DNA of 64,000 bases from Massariosphaeria phaeospora (taxonomy: Eukaryota; Ascomycota; Dothideomycetes; Pleosporales), in contig JAADJZ010000012.1 in NCBI GenBank assembly GCA_011032825.1, positions 496,001 through 560,000 on the forward strand, given 5' to 3'. Made by a program: the position numbers and the translations under genes. Below, in pieces: positions 45,389-57,311 of this stretch. Numbering within the stretch: the first letter of the stretch is position 1; each line of letters starts with the position of its first letter. The notes below the pieces were generated by a model that saw only the letters and a program-made list of their open reading frames with translations, was not told where the DNA came from and ran no database searches.

Positions 45389-46121
45389 TCATGAACCAAA
45401 CAGTGGCCTTCTCTCGTCTGCATTATCCCCATCCACCTCTATCACTTCTGCCTCATATTGCTTTCCCCGCATCCTGCGCCACCACGCGCCCCAGCTTTCA
45501 GCTTTTCTCACCCAAACTTCACCCGATCGATCTTCATACACGACCCAGCCACCGGTTCGAGCCCTCGATGCCAAGCCTCCCCATTTCGCCACTTTCACAA
45601 GACCGTACAGAACAAGCACGCCGAACAAGGTGCAGAAGATGGTGACGATGGATGTCAAAAACGTGATGGTTGAGACTTGGCAACCGAGCCCGCTGGTCCG
45701 AAGCTCGAATCGCTCGGGACCCGTGGCGCATATGAATTTGTACCGGATAGGTGAGAGGAGCGGAAACGCGCGGGAAAGAGGGTCCGCGGGGAGGGGCAGA
45801 CATGTGCTTGACTGCGAAAAGAGAAGAATAAGCAAAGTACGAGACGCAGCATGTCCATAGCGAAATCGAAGCAGATAATCCCCATCCCAGAATCTCCAGA
45901 CCCCAAAAGAAACTGCACCAACTCACAATCCCACACCATCCACATCGCCCTTCGCTCCTATGGCAATCCCCACAATCACTATACCCCCAACAGCGCTCCA
46001 ACCGGCCTCTCTCATCCTTCGGGCTATCTTCCCATCGCGCCCGCAGCAGCTCTTCTCGCTTCGACGTCGTTATCGCCGTTGATGATGATGATGAAGGACA
46101 GTTGGAAACGGCCATTGCCAT
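45389..46121 (-). CDS. PSI-domain single-pass membrane protein
   Basis: Exons 45927-46121 and 45389-45811 join in phase to 205 residues; the intron has GTGAGT and a CT-rich TTCGCAG. Splicing completes a plexin-semaphorin-integrin type cysteine cluster: Cys44, Cys50, Cys53, Cys60, Cys63 and Cys69 in CWGYSDCGDCHRSEGRCGWC followed by SSTC. ERFELRTSGLGCQVSTITF comes next, then one membrane helix at about 113-138 and a basic/aromatic cytosolic tail (WGAWWRRMRGKQYEAEV). This matches a small fungal family of PSI membrane proteins of unknown role. There is no classical signal peptide, so the helix probably acts as a reverse anchor with the cysteine cluster in the lumen. Confidence 0.75.
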
Positions 46122-46548
46122 TACTTATAAAACGTCGTGATTTGATGATAAGCCTGCAGTGGGTAGAACAGTGTATCGGAATGGTGAAATATGGGATGAG
46201 ATGACGTTAAAGGTCGGATGTGGGGTTAGATTCTTGGCAGACATCAACCGCCTAATCCGACAAGTCTAGTCTCTGACTGGTTCGGGTTGCGGTGAATCCA
46301 GGTCCGATGCAGCACAGACTTTGGATTTTAGAGGAGCACGGCTGGGCGTGAGTTTGAACAGAATAGGAAGTTTTGATTAGCGGGTCTCACTAGGAATACT
46401 TGAACATTTTTTCTTCTATATTCTTGGTAAGGTTAAGAGACTAGCACTCAGGGTTTCCATTTCTATAACATATCCTCCGGGCTTATAACTACATTTTTAT
46501 GTAAAGATATTACTTCATAGGTATTGAACGCCAATGGCTGCACATTCA

Positions 46549-47784
46549 CTAAGTCAAGGCCACGGTCTTGCACTGGTCAAAGGGCGTTTGCTGGAAGATC
46601 TTGGATCCGGCCTGCAAGCTGAACCGGATCGCTTGGCCAGCATACTCTCGCATGAGTGCCTCGTATGCGCTGATAGCTGCCAACGTGTCACCCCCCTCCG
46701 TCAACAATCGGCACAAGTTGTGTGCGTCTCGCAATGCCGTGACGGCACCGGACCCAGCTGCCGGGCTCATCAGGTGAACGGCGTCGCCGATAACAGTGAC
46801 CTTCTCGTTCGTGTCCCAAGTCGGAAGTAGCGGGGAACTGGAGAGTAACGGCAGTAGGGAAGTCTCGCCCGGGAGTTGCCGTTTGATGATTGGGTTGAGC
46901 TTGGGGTGCCATCGCTCGGTGACATTAAGAGCCAAGGTCGCGCATTCGTCGTAGCTCAGCTTCGGGGTCTGCGTGACATCTTCTGGGAGGTTCAACACAC
47001 GTGGGTGGCCTGCCATGACCCAGTAGAGGTAGTCGGGTGGGCACAGAATGCCGTGCTTGGCCATTTCCGTGCGGTTCGGGAAGGTTATGGGCTCAAGCAC
47101 CATGGATAGGAGGTTGGGCCTCGTTCGATCTTTGATGTTGGACATCCGCATCAATGTCGCTGGCTCGAGTTCGTCGATGAGATCCTGGGTAAGAAGTGTT
47201 TTGCCATAGAGACACCGACCATCGGTGTCCAGGACGGTGGCTTGAGGAAGCAGTTGGCGACGGACAGCGGACTTGGACCCATCAGCGCCAACGAGTAGCG
47301 AGCCCTGCGCATCGGTGCCATCGAGGAAGTGCGCCACGACGCCGGTGGCAGACGTCTCATAGTGGCTTAGAGTCTTGCCGTAAGTGATATGCTCGTCGAG
47401 CCCGCGGAGGAGCAGATGGCGCAGAATAGTCCGGTCTATAGTACGCGGCTTAGAAGCAGCATCGACAGGCGGGGGAGCATTTCCGTGGCCAAACTTGACC
47501 TCCGCGACCTCAGTCGTGATAGCATCGATCTCCAGAATCGGCCCAAGACGCATCTCAGCACTTGAAGCTTCCAAAAGCGCGTGCAACTCGCTGGAGAGAA
47601 GGTACTGTAGCGCTTCGCTTCCCTCACGTGACACTCGAATGCGGTAGCCTTGCGTGCGATGGTTGTGCGCGACATCGCGCTCATAGACGTGGAACTTGAT
47701 ACCATGATTCTTACAGCCCTGCGCTAAGGCCAAACCACCAATACCGCCACCGATTATGAGGAGCTGGGGCTCTGTGGCCGCCAT
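46549..47784 (-). CDS. FAD-dependent monooxygenase (FAD_binding_3 type)
   Basis: Intronless, 411 residues, from the ATG at 47784. The Rossmann dinucleotide motif IIGGGIGGLALAQ is at about 10-22, the DG motif GADGSKSAVRRQL near 165, and the GD motif VIGDAVHLMSPAAGSGA near 340, so FAD binding looks complete. The family hydroxylates or epoxidises aromatic and terpenoid compounds using NAD(P)H. The substrate is unknown. A palindromic CTTATATAAG box lies 127 bases upstream. The gene sits alone between the PSI-domain gene and cellobiose dehydrogenase, so no pathway is evident. Confidence 0.9.
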   Translation of the reverse strand: MAATEPQLLIIGGGIGGLALAQGCKNHGIKFHVYERDVAHNHRTQGYRIRVSREGSEALQYLLSSELHALLEASSAEMRLGPILEIDAITTEVAEVKFGHGNAPPPVDAASKPRTIDRTILRHLLLRGLDEHITYGKTLSHYETSATGVVAHFLDGTDAQGSLLVGADGSKSAVRRQLLPQATVLDTDGRCLYGKTLLTQDLIDELEPATLMRMSNIKDRTRPNLLSMVLEPITFPNRTEMAKHGILCPPDYLYWVMAGHPRVLNLPEDVTQTPKLSYDECATLALNVTERWHPKLNPIIKRQLPGETSLLPLLSSSPLLPTWDTNEKVTVIGDAVHLMSPAAGSGAVTALRDAHNLCRLLTEGGDTLAAISAYEALMREYAGQAIRFSLQAGSKIFQQTPFDQCKTVALT

Positions 47785-47910
47785 GATGAACTTGATGGTG
47801 ATGATGATGAGATTGTGGGAAAAGAATATGAAGAGATTGAAAATTGGATGGGAGAGTTCAATCTGTGAAAGCCTGATGTGAGCTTCCAATCTGTCAGCAG
47901 ACACGTACAC

Positions 47911-47920
47911 CTTATATAAG
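47911..47920 (-). promoter_or_regulatory. TATA box of the FAD monooxygenase
   Basis: CTTATATAAG lies 127 bases before the ATG at 47784. It is symmetrical, so orientation is taken from the downstream gene. Confidence 0.5.
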
Positions 47921-47960
47921 TTTGGATGACATTATCATACTCGGTAGCTGCCATCATCCA

Positions 47961-47996
47961 TCGCAGAAAGTTTGAGCTTTGCGCAAAGCTTCTCGG
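47961..47996. repeat. 36-base dispersed palindromic repeat, copy B
   Basis: Near-copy of 10748-10783: 23 identical bases followed by 13 with three differences. Copy B has GCGCAAAGCTT where copy A has GCGTAAAGGTT. It lies upstream of the FAD monooxygenase promoter. Confidence 0.7.
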
Positions 47997-48648
47997 GGCC
48001 TGCGATCGATCCGATGCCGATGTTTCAGCAGCTGTGTCTGCAATTCGGACGTCCGATTATACCTTGTCTATACCAACAAGTCAGTAGACAGGGCGTAAGC
48101 CAACGGCAAGTGCTCAAAGGTGGACGCGATCAGCCCAACGCTGGGATCAAGTAGCTGCGCCGCCTCAAAATGCTCGGTGATGCGTTAGATCCGATACCGA
48201 TGTACGATTGCTTCATCAAAAGTTCAGCTGGGTCGAAGGCACCGCCACGCGCTGCTACGTGTGGTTCTGGTGAGGGGAGATTTGACGGGTAGTGTGAGAG
48301 GTGATGGGTTCGGAGTTTGTCTCGCGCTAGTGCCGGTTTCGGATGGCGGCTCGTACCTGGGTCAGGTCGTCTTCAAGTCGCTGACTACGCTAGAGACTCA
48401 AATCTCAATGCTGTTGGTGACTTCAAAGCACTGCGTTGAACTTGGAGAAGCTAGTGAAACGCGACGCGAAAATAGTCAATCGCCGCTCACCGTGCTCGAC
48501 GCTGAGTTCGAGTAGGCGCAGATCTTCTCAATCTCCTAACGGGAGAAGTATGTAGTTGTTAACTTGATGCGATTCCAAAAATATCTACAAAGAAAAAAAC
48601 ATCAAAAGAGCGATGTGATCATTCTCATCCATGTACCAGTACATCTTT
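47997..48648. other. Intergenic stretch, no supported gene
   Basis: This is the rest of the gap between the FAD monooxygenase promoter and the CDH stop. An 84-codon plus-strand frame at 48261-48515 has no motif or promoter. Nothing else was recognised. Confidence 0.4.
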
Positions 48649-51600
48649 TTACCGAAGACAACGGCTGACCTTTGCACTCTGCTTCTGCGCGTCCGTCAGC
48701 ATATGCACGTATAGTTGTGAAGGACTGCTGGAGACGTACCTTGCATTTGTAACCGCGTACACACTGGGTGGCACCTTTCCAGTTGGTGCCTCCGCACTGC
48801 TGGAACTATACAACACCAATATCAGCTCCTGATGCTTGCAGTGCGGGACGACCGGCCCAGTATGTAGCGGTGGAGACACCCGGTCCCATCCCAAACGCTT
48901 TTTTATCGGAAAGGAAGTCTAAGCACGTACCGCGCCGGCCTGCTTGGCAGGGGGAGCCGGGGTGGTTCCTGAACCGGAGCCCAGCGCAAGGATCTTTGCG
49001 GCCGCGTGATCAGCGGCAACGACGATGTACGAAGTGGGGTTGGTGACAATGTGTCTAGCAGTTGTTAGTGTCTATCGATGCGCTTGTCGTTGAGACTGCT
49101 CACCCTGGGAAGATCGAGGCATCAATGACGTGGATGTTCTCAGTGCCGTAAACTTGAGTGTTGAGATCAACCACACTGGTGCCTCCGGTCAGACCGCTGT
49201 CAGTTCCGATCTTGGCGGTACCAATCCAGTGATTTGCGCGGCGAGCAGATGGCGTAATTTGGAGCTAGAAAACATAGTCAGCATCGTGCCAGGTGACAGA
49301 AAGTGTAGAGATAATGGACATACACTCTTGACGTAAGCCTCAACCGTGACATTCGGTGCAGGAACTTGGAACGTGATCTCGGGGATCTTGGCAATAGCCT
49401 TCTGCATGCTCTTGATGCCAGTGATAACAGCATCAACATCTGCTTGGGTGTGGAGGTAGGGAGCCTTGGCGACGACGATGTTAAGTGCCCCGTTGATGGC
49501 AAGGTTGCCTCGGGAGGTGGTTCCTCTTCCGAGGTATTGGCTGATAGTCAAATGGTCTGCATGAGTTAGCATCAAAAGAGTCGAAGTAGAAGTAGTTACT
49601 AACGAGTGTCGTTGGCGCCGGGTCCTTCGACACGAGCGGTCCATTGGACGGAGCGATCAATGCCATCCGTACCCTTGATGACTTCCCATGCAAGAGGTCC
49701 GATGTTCGGGGCAGACTGAGCAAGTATGCCGGACCGGTGGGTGAGGTAAGCGGCTTTATCATCTGGGTTCGGCTCAGTCCATGCCTGGTAGAAGTCATAG
49801 AATGAGATGTTGGGGTGCTTGATAACAAGATCGGTCTAAAAGGCTATCAGTGGATGTACATTCGGTGAATATCATAACACTTACGTTGACGTGATCGTTC
49901 AAGTTCTGGCCGACAGGCAAGTTGATCCAATCTGATTCGCCAATGAAGCTCGGTCCGTCTTGTGCGCTGTTCTTGACGATGTTGAGCTGATCCTTTGGAC
50001 CAATGCCACTGCGGAAAAGCAACTTGGGCGATCCAAAAGTTCCAGCGGACAGGATGATACGGCCACCCGGGTTGAGGGTAACGTTGCCGCAGTAACCCCC
50101 GGCGCCACCAGCAAGCTCCACGCCAGTAGCCTTTCCACCAGTACGGATGACACGGCGAACAGCGGTGTTCATCCAGAGTTTGAAGTTGTCCCGCTTGAGC
50201 GCGCTCACAAGGTAAGTGCCGAGAGGACCCTGTCGCTGACCGTGCACGTACATGAAAGGAGAGTGGGCGAAGACTCGGTTCTTCTCCGATGGGACATCGT
50301 TCGCAGTAACCTGTTTCCACCCATCTGCACTCAACGCGGAGGCGAGGACCTCGAAACCCTCCTGCTTGTACCGCTTACCATCAACTGAAGGAGCGTCTGT
50401 TCCGGGAATGCGTTTCATGACGCGGTCGGTGGCAGCCTTAACATCAGCTGACTTCCAGCCCGAAGGAAAGTTGGTGTCCCAGTCAATAGGAACGGGGTTC
50501 CACCACAGAGCGGCATTGACAGCAGTTCCTCCACCGAGAACACAGCCAGCCATTTGGTCGATATCCGTGCAAGCAATGCCATCGGAGTCCACCCAGATTT
50601 GGTTACAGAGGCCAGGCACATCAAAGCGAGTAAGGTCGGTGCCATTGAGCCAAGCGGGCTTCATTGTTCCACCAAATTGTCCCAAAGATGGCGGACCCTT
50701 CTCGATCAGAAGAACTTTCTTGCCGCCCTCGGAGAGTCTGTCCGCTGCAGGAATACCGCCAGCGCCAGCGCCCACGACGATGTAATCGTAAGACCCAGTA
50801 GGAGCTGGTTCTCCTGAGCACACGGCGGGTCCCGTTGGGGTGGGAGTCGGGGTTGGTTGACCGGAGGGTGTTGGGCCGGGAGTAGGAATGGTTCCATTTT
50901 CTCTCTTCTGGGCCCATTCGGTGTATTTTGCGTTCCTGGCATCCGCAACCATTAAGGGAAACAAGCTTTGCCCCTTGTTGTGGAACACCCATCTAGTCCC
51001 TGGTACATCGTCATGCTGGGCCCAACCAATGAGCTGTTGTTCTACGGGAACCTGGGATCCTTCGGCGCCTTTCTGGTTCCAGATCCAGCACCATTGACAC
51101 CTGTAAACCAACTCGAAGCTCGTGTCGTTGACCGTGTGGGAGATCGGGGTCAGTGTGGCATTGCCAGTGTAATCCTCTGGCGCAATGTAGCCACTGCGTC
51201 GGGTTAGCTATAGATACAAATTTAGACTCAAGGAGACATACGCTGCGTAAACAAATCTTGTCTTAACGGCGTCTCCATCGGGGAAAGCAACGAGAAGAAG
51301 GGAATCAGGCATCCCTCCGCGATGGCTAATACCGGTCCATCCTTTCCTGGCTGCAAGGGAACCTCGCTTTGTACTGTTAACAGGTATACGAACCAAGCAA
51401 TGTCAATCGACTCACGATGTAGCCGATATATTCGTCATTGGCGCCAGTAGGCTCTCCCGGCAAAGCATAACCCCATTCCATGCCGCCGGGAGTTTGGTCC
51501 TCGGTAACTACTTGACGCCTGGCGTATGGTTAGCATCCAAGCTGCAGTGAAGTGCCAAATGCTTACAAGAACTCAATGCCTGTTCCCGCATGGGTAAACT

Positions 51601-51729
51601 TTTCCTGAGCTTGAGCAATAGAAGCAACTGCGCGTGTTAGCTGCCGCTCAACCTAGACGTTACGCTAGGACTGCACCTACAGAGAGGGGACAACAGCGAT
51701 GCTGCCTTGCAAAAGGTAGAACCCTTCAT
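48649..51729 (-). CDS. Secreted cellobiose dehydrogenase with C-terminal CBM1
   Basis: Extracellular flavocytochrome that oxidises cellobiose and can feed electrons to lytic polysaccharide monooxygenases. Eleven exons (51681-51729, 51567-51627, 51416-51518, 51242-51366, 49885-51193, 49604-49835, 49324-49556, 49104-49264, 48931-49054, 48740-48805, 48649-48684) join in phase to 832 residues. The exon 4 acceptor (AAAG at 51367) is the least certain. The parts are: signal peptide; haem-b cytochrome domain (GGMEWGYALP, TVNDTSFELVYRCQWC); Thr/Pro linker at about 213-242; GMC flavin domain starting YDYIVVGAGAGGIPAA; the catalytic NHWIGTAK histidine and NPTSYIVVAAD; and a CBM1 of QCGGTNWKGATQC type split over the last two exons. 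The domain order and length are those of CBM1-bearing ascomycete CDHs (class IIA). Confidence 0.93.
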
Positions 51730-54281
51730 TTTCAAGTACAGCTAGCGACAACGCAAACACAGACCAAATTTGACAAGAGAGACCAAAGGAAGCAAACAGC
51801 GGCCACAAGATCTGGGCCACATCGGCGCAACCATCTCGTTATATACATTTTTCCAATTACCCTGGAAGATGGCAGGAGCATAGCGGCGTGTTGCATTCAG
51901 ACCGATCAAACAGCCACACACATGGCGGATTTCTCACCGTCAGCGGCAAAATCACCCTGAACCAGGAACCGGTATGTAGGCAGATTGATCCTGGTCATTG
52001 TGTTCCGATCTCGAGGCCTGGACGGACATAATCAAGCTTGTCATTGGCCGCCCAACCACAAGGGCACTCTGGGTGACATTTGGTGCAAGTGTTTAATCTG
52101 CCCTAGAATTTCGGCGAGGGGGCGTGATTGATATAAATTGATGAAGGACGGGATACAAGGCTTTGTCTGCCGGGCGAGGCCTGTTGCCAAGGCTGTCTAA
52201 GCCTATTTTGGGTTCCCCGCACTCGCTTGCATGTCTGGAACAAGCATAGCTAGTTTCGTTTCGACGACGCTCAGGGGAGGCACGTCGTGCAGTTCCGCCA
52301 CCCAAACACGCACCGGCACTCATGCTGCACCACTACCTCTACCTGCTCCAAACTTCCCATCGCTGGCGAGCCGCGTTTCTTCGTTGGAGACAAGCTTTTG
52401 AGTGCTGCGTGGCGATACCACTGTCATATCACGGAGCCCCTCGCCAATAGCACGTTAGTCACCGCGGCTCACGGTTGAAACATCCCTGGCAATCTATTAT
52501 ATTGGCAGTCCTTCATAATACTGGAGAAACTGTGTGGGCGTCGCGTCTATGTTTCTGTAGTAATTTTTCCAGATTTCCCGTCCGCCCAGCGGCTCGTTTG
52601 GATCGATATCATCGCATGCAGGCTGTTCTGGCATGGGTGCATTCAGTTCAGTCTTCCCGCCGTCATCTTATTTCCACACCCCCTCTATGGTTGTTTTTCT
52701 TTGTGAGTTCGAATAATCAATCTGGAGGTCAAACATTTTGAAAAAGCTCACAATTGTGGGTCACACTGCTCCACTACCAACAAAACATTCCCATTAGTCC
52801 TTTTTGCTGGCTCCGTGTTGCTCCGTGTTAATTTGGGTGTGTCTCGAATCTATCATTGTCTAGCTCTTTGGCAGCGCCGTTCGTTATGGTGCTGAAAGCG
52901 GCCGCTTCGAAGAAGATTACTCCTCATATCTTCTTCTCGCAAACAATTCGGCCCATACGATCTTTACTCAACTATGGGTAAATGATGTTGCAGACAACAT
53001 CCGAATTCCGGTACGAGCACGATCTGAGCTGTTTCGGTAACGGCTCATCACTGACATTGCATGTTGGACATATCATGGTAGGACGACTCCTGCAAGGCAG
53101 CCTGCAGCCTTGTTTCTAGCCCAGATTAGCACGTGGTGTAGTAAGTAATTACCGATAGTGCATTGCCATGCGCATTCGTCACGTTCATTATATTGACCCG
53201 TATATAGCCCAATCCGCTACGGACTCCTCTCCCAAGGAACATCATTGACGTATGCTGCTTTCGATGTGAGTCCGCTGCACTACAAAGGGATAAGCCGAAC
53301 GCGTGTATGTCAAGTCGGTGGCAAACTCGCTGCGGAACGTTATCCTACTCACTCTGGATACTGTCGGCAGGAACGATATAACGCGTCATTGACTCCAGCT
53401 AAAGTAGATGCTGCACTGAGATTGAAGATCACTTATCAGCTGTGAAAGGTAGCATATGGTTACCTGGACAGTCAATCCTATACCGATCAAGATCGTGCGC
53501 AGATACACCTCGAAGCTTCAGCTGTCGTCTTACACGGCGCTGGTACCTACTACCTTGGGTCTTAACTGTACATGGAGAGCGTACAATTCGACGTTGTTGA
53601 CAGTGGCGGTGCCAAACCACCCATCGTCCACTCCAAAAGCGCATATAATGTAAAATACAAACATCAAGTCCCATTCGTACCACCCTTTCCCAACCACGTA
53701 CATTTTTCCCGGTCCTATGCCTCCCTCGCCCAAAACAGCCTCTGGGTTCCAGCGAAGAAAAGTCGGGTTAGCCCACGGTATCCCGGAACGCTCCAGTCGA
53801 GGACAAGGGCACACTATGCGGTATAGATAAATAGCTACTATAACACCATTTGAACCCCCAAAAATACTTAATCTCAAGCCTCACTTTACGTGGCAAGCCC
53901 CACACACCTCCACTGGTTGTGAGCGGAACCTCGGGTTGTGTATCACGTGCTTTCGTGCGACCCGTCCGCGATCGTGGTCGTGGTTCTCTGACACAGCGCG
54001 CGCCCCAATTCAAACTCCGATATATCATCAACACTTCGTAGTTGGTTCGTTGAGTTCTTAAGTACTCGGCCCATAGATACGATACCATAACTAGCAAAGA
54101 TCCAGAGCATTGGCCATAGCCTCGTTTTCCACAAACTTTCCCGAGGTCTCACGTCACCTCATCACGTCTTCTTTCGATCTCTCCGCACCCCCACCCACAC
54201 CCCAACGACGACCCATATACCGCACCTGTACGATATCGCATAGCCGCTTTGCCACGCGCCCTGAACACCCAGTCGATTAAT
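51730..54281. other. Long intergenic region
   Basis: About 2.55 kb upstream of CDH. The first few hundred bases should hold the CDH promoter. Overlapping chance frames occur at 53430-54100, including a hydrophobic minus-strand frame at 53530-53877, but none has a motif, start context or splice support. No transposon ends were recognised. Confidence 0.45.
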
Positions 54282-55083
54282 ATGCATGACGAACGTGAGT
54301 GTTCCCCAATCAGATCTCTTTCTCCAAGATGCGCGTCCCCGCCCCCGCCTGCCCAACTTCCCCCCAATCCCCACACAAACACACACATATCAACTCAACC
54401 CATCCCAATCCAATGTAAACTCCACTCCACTCCCATTTCCGCTAAGCTAACCAGAGCCTCCTCTCCCTCCAGACCCCCACCCCCTCCTCGCCCAAGTCCC
54501 CCTAACCATCTCGCCCTTCCTCGCCCTCCCAACCGCCACCCCCCTCCCCTACACCTACAAGACACTACCCTCGACGCTCCCCGCCAGCATCCTCTCGCCA
54601 CCCACGCACCAATCCCAACCCCAAAACCAACCCCAAAACCAAACGACGCAATCCACGCAACCGCCCCCACCGCCCGCCTACATCCACTCCACCTCCGGCA
54701 GCACAGCCGCCACCCCCGACACCATCCTCGCCTCGTGCCACGCCCTACAAACCCATCTCGCGCAGCTGGAAGCCTCCGCGAAAGCCGCGCTGCCGGAGTG
54801 GGAGGCGCGGCGGCGCGCGCAGGAGCTGGCGGAGAAGCGGCGCATTGCGCCGGGCTGGTTGGATGGCGATGTGAGGATCTTGAAGCCGGAGAATGTGCAG
54901 GGGAGCGGGAGCGGGGGTGGTAGTGCTGGCGGCGAGGCGCAGGGCCGCGATCTGCTGGATAGGGATATGGATGTGGATGCGGATGCGGACGAGGGAAAGG
55001 GCGCGGGAGACGCGCAGGGTGTGCCGGAGTCGCGCGAGGCGCAGGAGTTGGACCGCGTGTTTGGGGGGCTGGACCTCAAGTGA
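54282..55083 (+). CDS. Small proline/acid-rich hypothetical protein
   Basis: A 13-base first exon (54282-54294, ATGCATGACGAAC then GTGAGT) joins in phase to 54473-55083, giving 207 residues. The 178-base intron has a GCTAAGCTAACC branch. The protein begins MHDEHPHPLLAQVPLTISPF. It then has a Gln/Pro-rich stretch, a helical segment at about 85-130 (SCHALQTHLAQLEASAKAALPEWEARRRAQELAEKRR), IAPGWLDGDVRILKPENVQ, a Gly/Asp-rich linker and a C-terminal helix ELDRVFGGLDLK. The short linear motifs look conserved in style, but I do not recognise the family. No signal peptide or membrane helix. Confidence 0.65.
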
Positions 55084-55509
55084 AAGCATTTCATTGCGTC
55101 TCCAACTATGCATAGATACTTGGAGTTCACGCGTCACGGCACACGACATATCACGGCCAGGGAAGGAAGCTAAAAGATAATGCCATGGCAAAAGTGAATT
55201 GTCGCAACCAAATAAATTAATCTACAAGCCCTAGTAAAAAGCTATCGAGTCCGCCATGTCCCAAAGCTCGCCTCGTAGAAGCTGTTCCTGCAAACGCACC
55301 GAGCGCAGGCTGCTAGCCTCCTGCGGTGCTGAGGTGATCTGATATCCAGCCGCGAACCCGACATGTTACTCAACCAAGAACCCCGTCGCTACGCGACATT
55401 ACAATCATAGGAAGGAGAAGAGGGGAATCTCGAAAAGTAAAAGTTGAAGACGACCCGTGCAGCCTTTCGTGCGTGTTTTTGTCACGAGGTGTGAACCCCT
55501 ACTTCGTCT

Positions 55510-56918
55510 TTAACGGCGCCCGTGGGAGCGGTTGGCGACACTGCCCTGGAGCGTATCTACTTCAGTTTCGAGCTGCTTAATCATGGCGTGGCTTGATTCG
55601 AGATCCTTGTTGAGGCGATCGCGCTCAGCGATCAGTTTCTGCTCCCATGTCCTGAACCGCTGCTCCTCAACCTTGACCTGTTCGGTGAAGCGCTTGCGCA
55701 GAGCCTCCTCCTCCTCCTTGAATTTGGGGTTGTCCAGCTTTCTCGGGCGCGCTTCTCCAAACTTCCTTGTCTCCATCTGTTGTGCCCGATATGCCTCGTA
55801 GTGGTTCTCCTCGGTGGTATGGATTAGGTCGAGCATATGCGTTCGGATAAGAATCGCGCGGAGCTTCTTGAAGTCGCAATGATCCTCGTTCTCCACCTCA
55901 GCAACACCCCAGGCATATTGCCGGCCCTTGACAGTACGACCGTCGTTAGTTTGGACATCCTTCTCGGAGCCAATAACGGAGAATGGCATAGCGTTAATCA
56001 GGCCACGAGCATGGGTGAGGGCGGCGTCATCATCGTCCTCAAGCGGTGGCTGGTAGATCTTGATTCCCTGGGCGTCAATGACGGCTCGCACCTAAGGTCA
56101 ATTAGCGCAGGCCAGAGACTCCTAAGTAGTATTGACGTACCTTGGACTTGAATTTGGCCAGGTCTGAGGGGCTAAGAGTATCCGCCTTGGCAACAACAGG
56201 AATCAGGTTCACACGCGTGCAGAGCCGCTTCATCACCTCGATGTCTAGGGGCTTCAACGTGTGTCCGGTGGGCCGGATGAAGTACAGGCAGGCGTGGACA
56301 CGGAGATCGATCTTATCGCTTCGGCGCGGCTGCTGCTCCTGCAACATGTAGGACTCATGCTGGTCGTCCAAAAACTCGATGATGGGTTGCCACGAGTCGC
56401 GGTTGTTAACGTAGTCGCCGAATCCAGGGGTGTCGATGACAGTCAGGCGCACTAGCAGTGTTAGTAAATACTGCCGTCTAACAATAAGTCCTGCCGTGTT
56501 TACCTTTGAAGAACTTCTCCTCGAGCTCCGCCTTTGTGATCTCGATCTCGACCGTCTTGTCAACCTGCTTGTGGTGTCGGCGCTTGTGGTCGGCGTAGTT
56601 CTTGATTGTGGTGGAGAACAGGGTGTTGATAAAGGTCGTCTTTCCGAGGCCAGACTCGCCGGCAACCTGCAGCGCGTCAGCACGAGTCGCATGTATGAAG
56701 TTCCCAGTGCGGCACCTACCATTATCGTGAAGGCAGCACCACGCTTTGCGACGATCTTGTGTCTGTCCGACGTTAGGCTCTATGGGGTGCGTGTCCGCTG
56801 GCTCGAGACATACCGCTGGTTGGGCAACTACAAGGCACGTTAGCAACCTGTATCAACAGCTCGAGCTGGCATGTGTACGTACATTGGCAATGCCAATTGG
56901 GGAGGCTGATTCGGCCAT
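55510..56918 (-). CDS. Septin (Cdc11/AspA-like)
   Basis: Filament-forming GTPase of the septin hetero-oligomer at septa and hyphal tips. Exons 56883-56918, 56814-56827 (14 bases), 56720-56762, 56504-56666, 56141-56451 and 55510-56091 join in phase to 382 residues. G1 is GESGLGKT (35-41 region), G3 is DTPGFGD (92-98), and G4 is AKAD (173-176). The septin-unique block and a C-terminal coiled coil (about 315-370, EEEEALRKRFTEQVKVEEQRF) are present. The N-terminal PNQRHKIVAKRG is a phosphoinositide-binding basic stretch. The short N-terminus and coiled-coil type suggest the Cdc11/AspA group; assignment to that paralogue is less certain than septin identity. Confidence 0.93.
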
Positions 56919-57311
56919 GGTGTCGCTCCTAGGGTCAGGCGACGGTTCACGGTGGGTGGTCTCGGTGGTGGACCTAGGCGGGCCGTTAGCGACGCGAGCT
57001 GCAGTAGAGGGGTGTGCGCAGAATTACAGCAAGAAATCCGCCTGGAGTTGACTTCGGGAGACGGAGAGAGAATCTGGGAGCAGTGTCGGGCGTGCTGGTG
57101 GTGATGGCTGCGTGGTGCGTCGTGTTTGGACAATTTGGCGTCTCCTTTCTCTGCACCACTCCCTTCGGCAGGCGCTGGGCCCGAACGGGGAAGGCGCCCA
57201 TGGTCCTAGCGTGCGGCCCGAGCTCCAGCATCAAAAAAAGTTCGAGACGTGAATGTCCCCGCGCAACCCCGCCACTACGCGATGAACTGCTGGCACAGCC
57301 GATAACCGACG

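Noticed and set aside
48261..48515. 84-codon plus-strand frame between the FAD monooxygenase and CDH
   Set aside because: No motif, no promoter and no homologous feel; probably chance.
53530..53877. Hydrophobic minus-strand frame that might be a membrane protein
   Set aside because: No recognisable family, overlaps other random frames, and no splice or promoter support.
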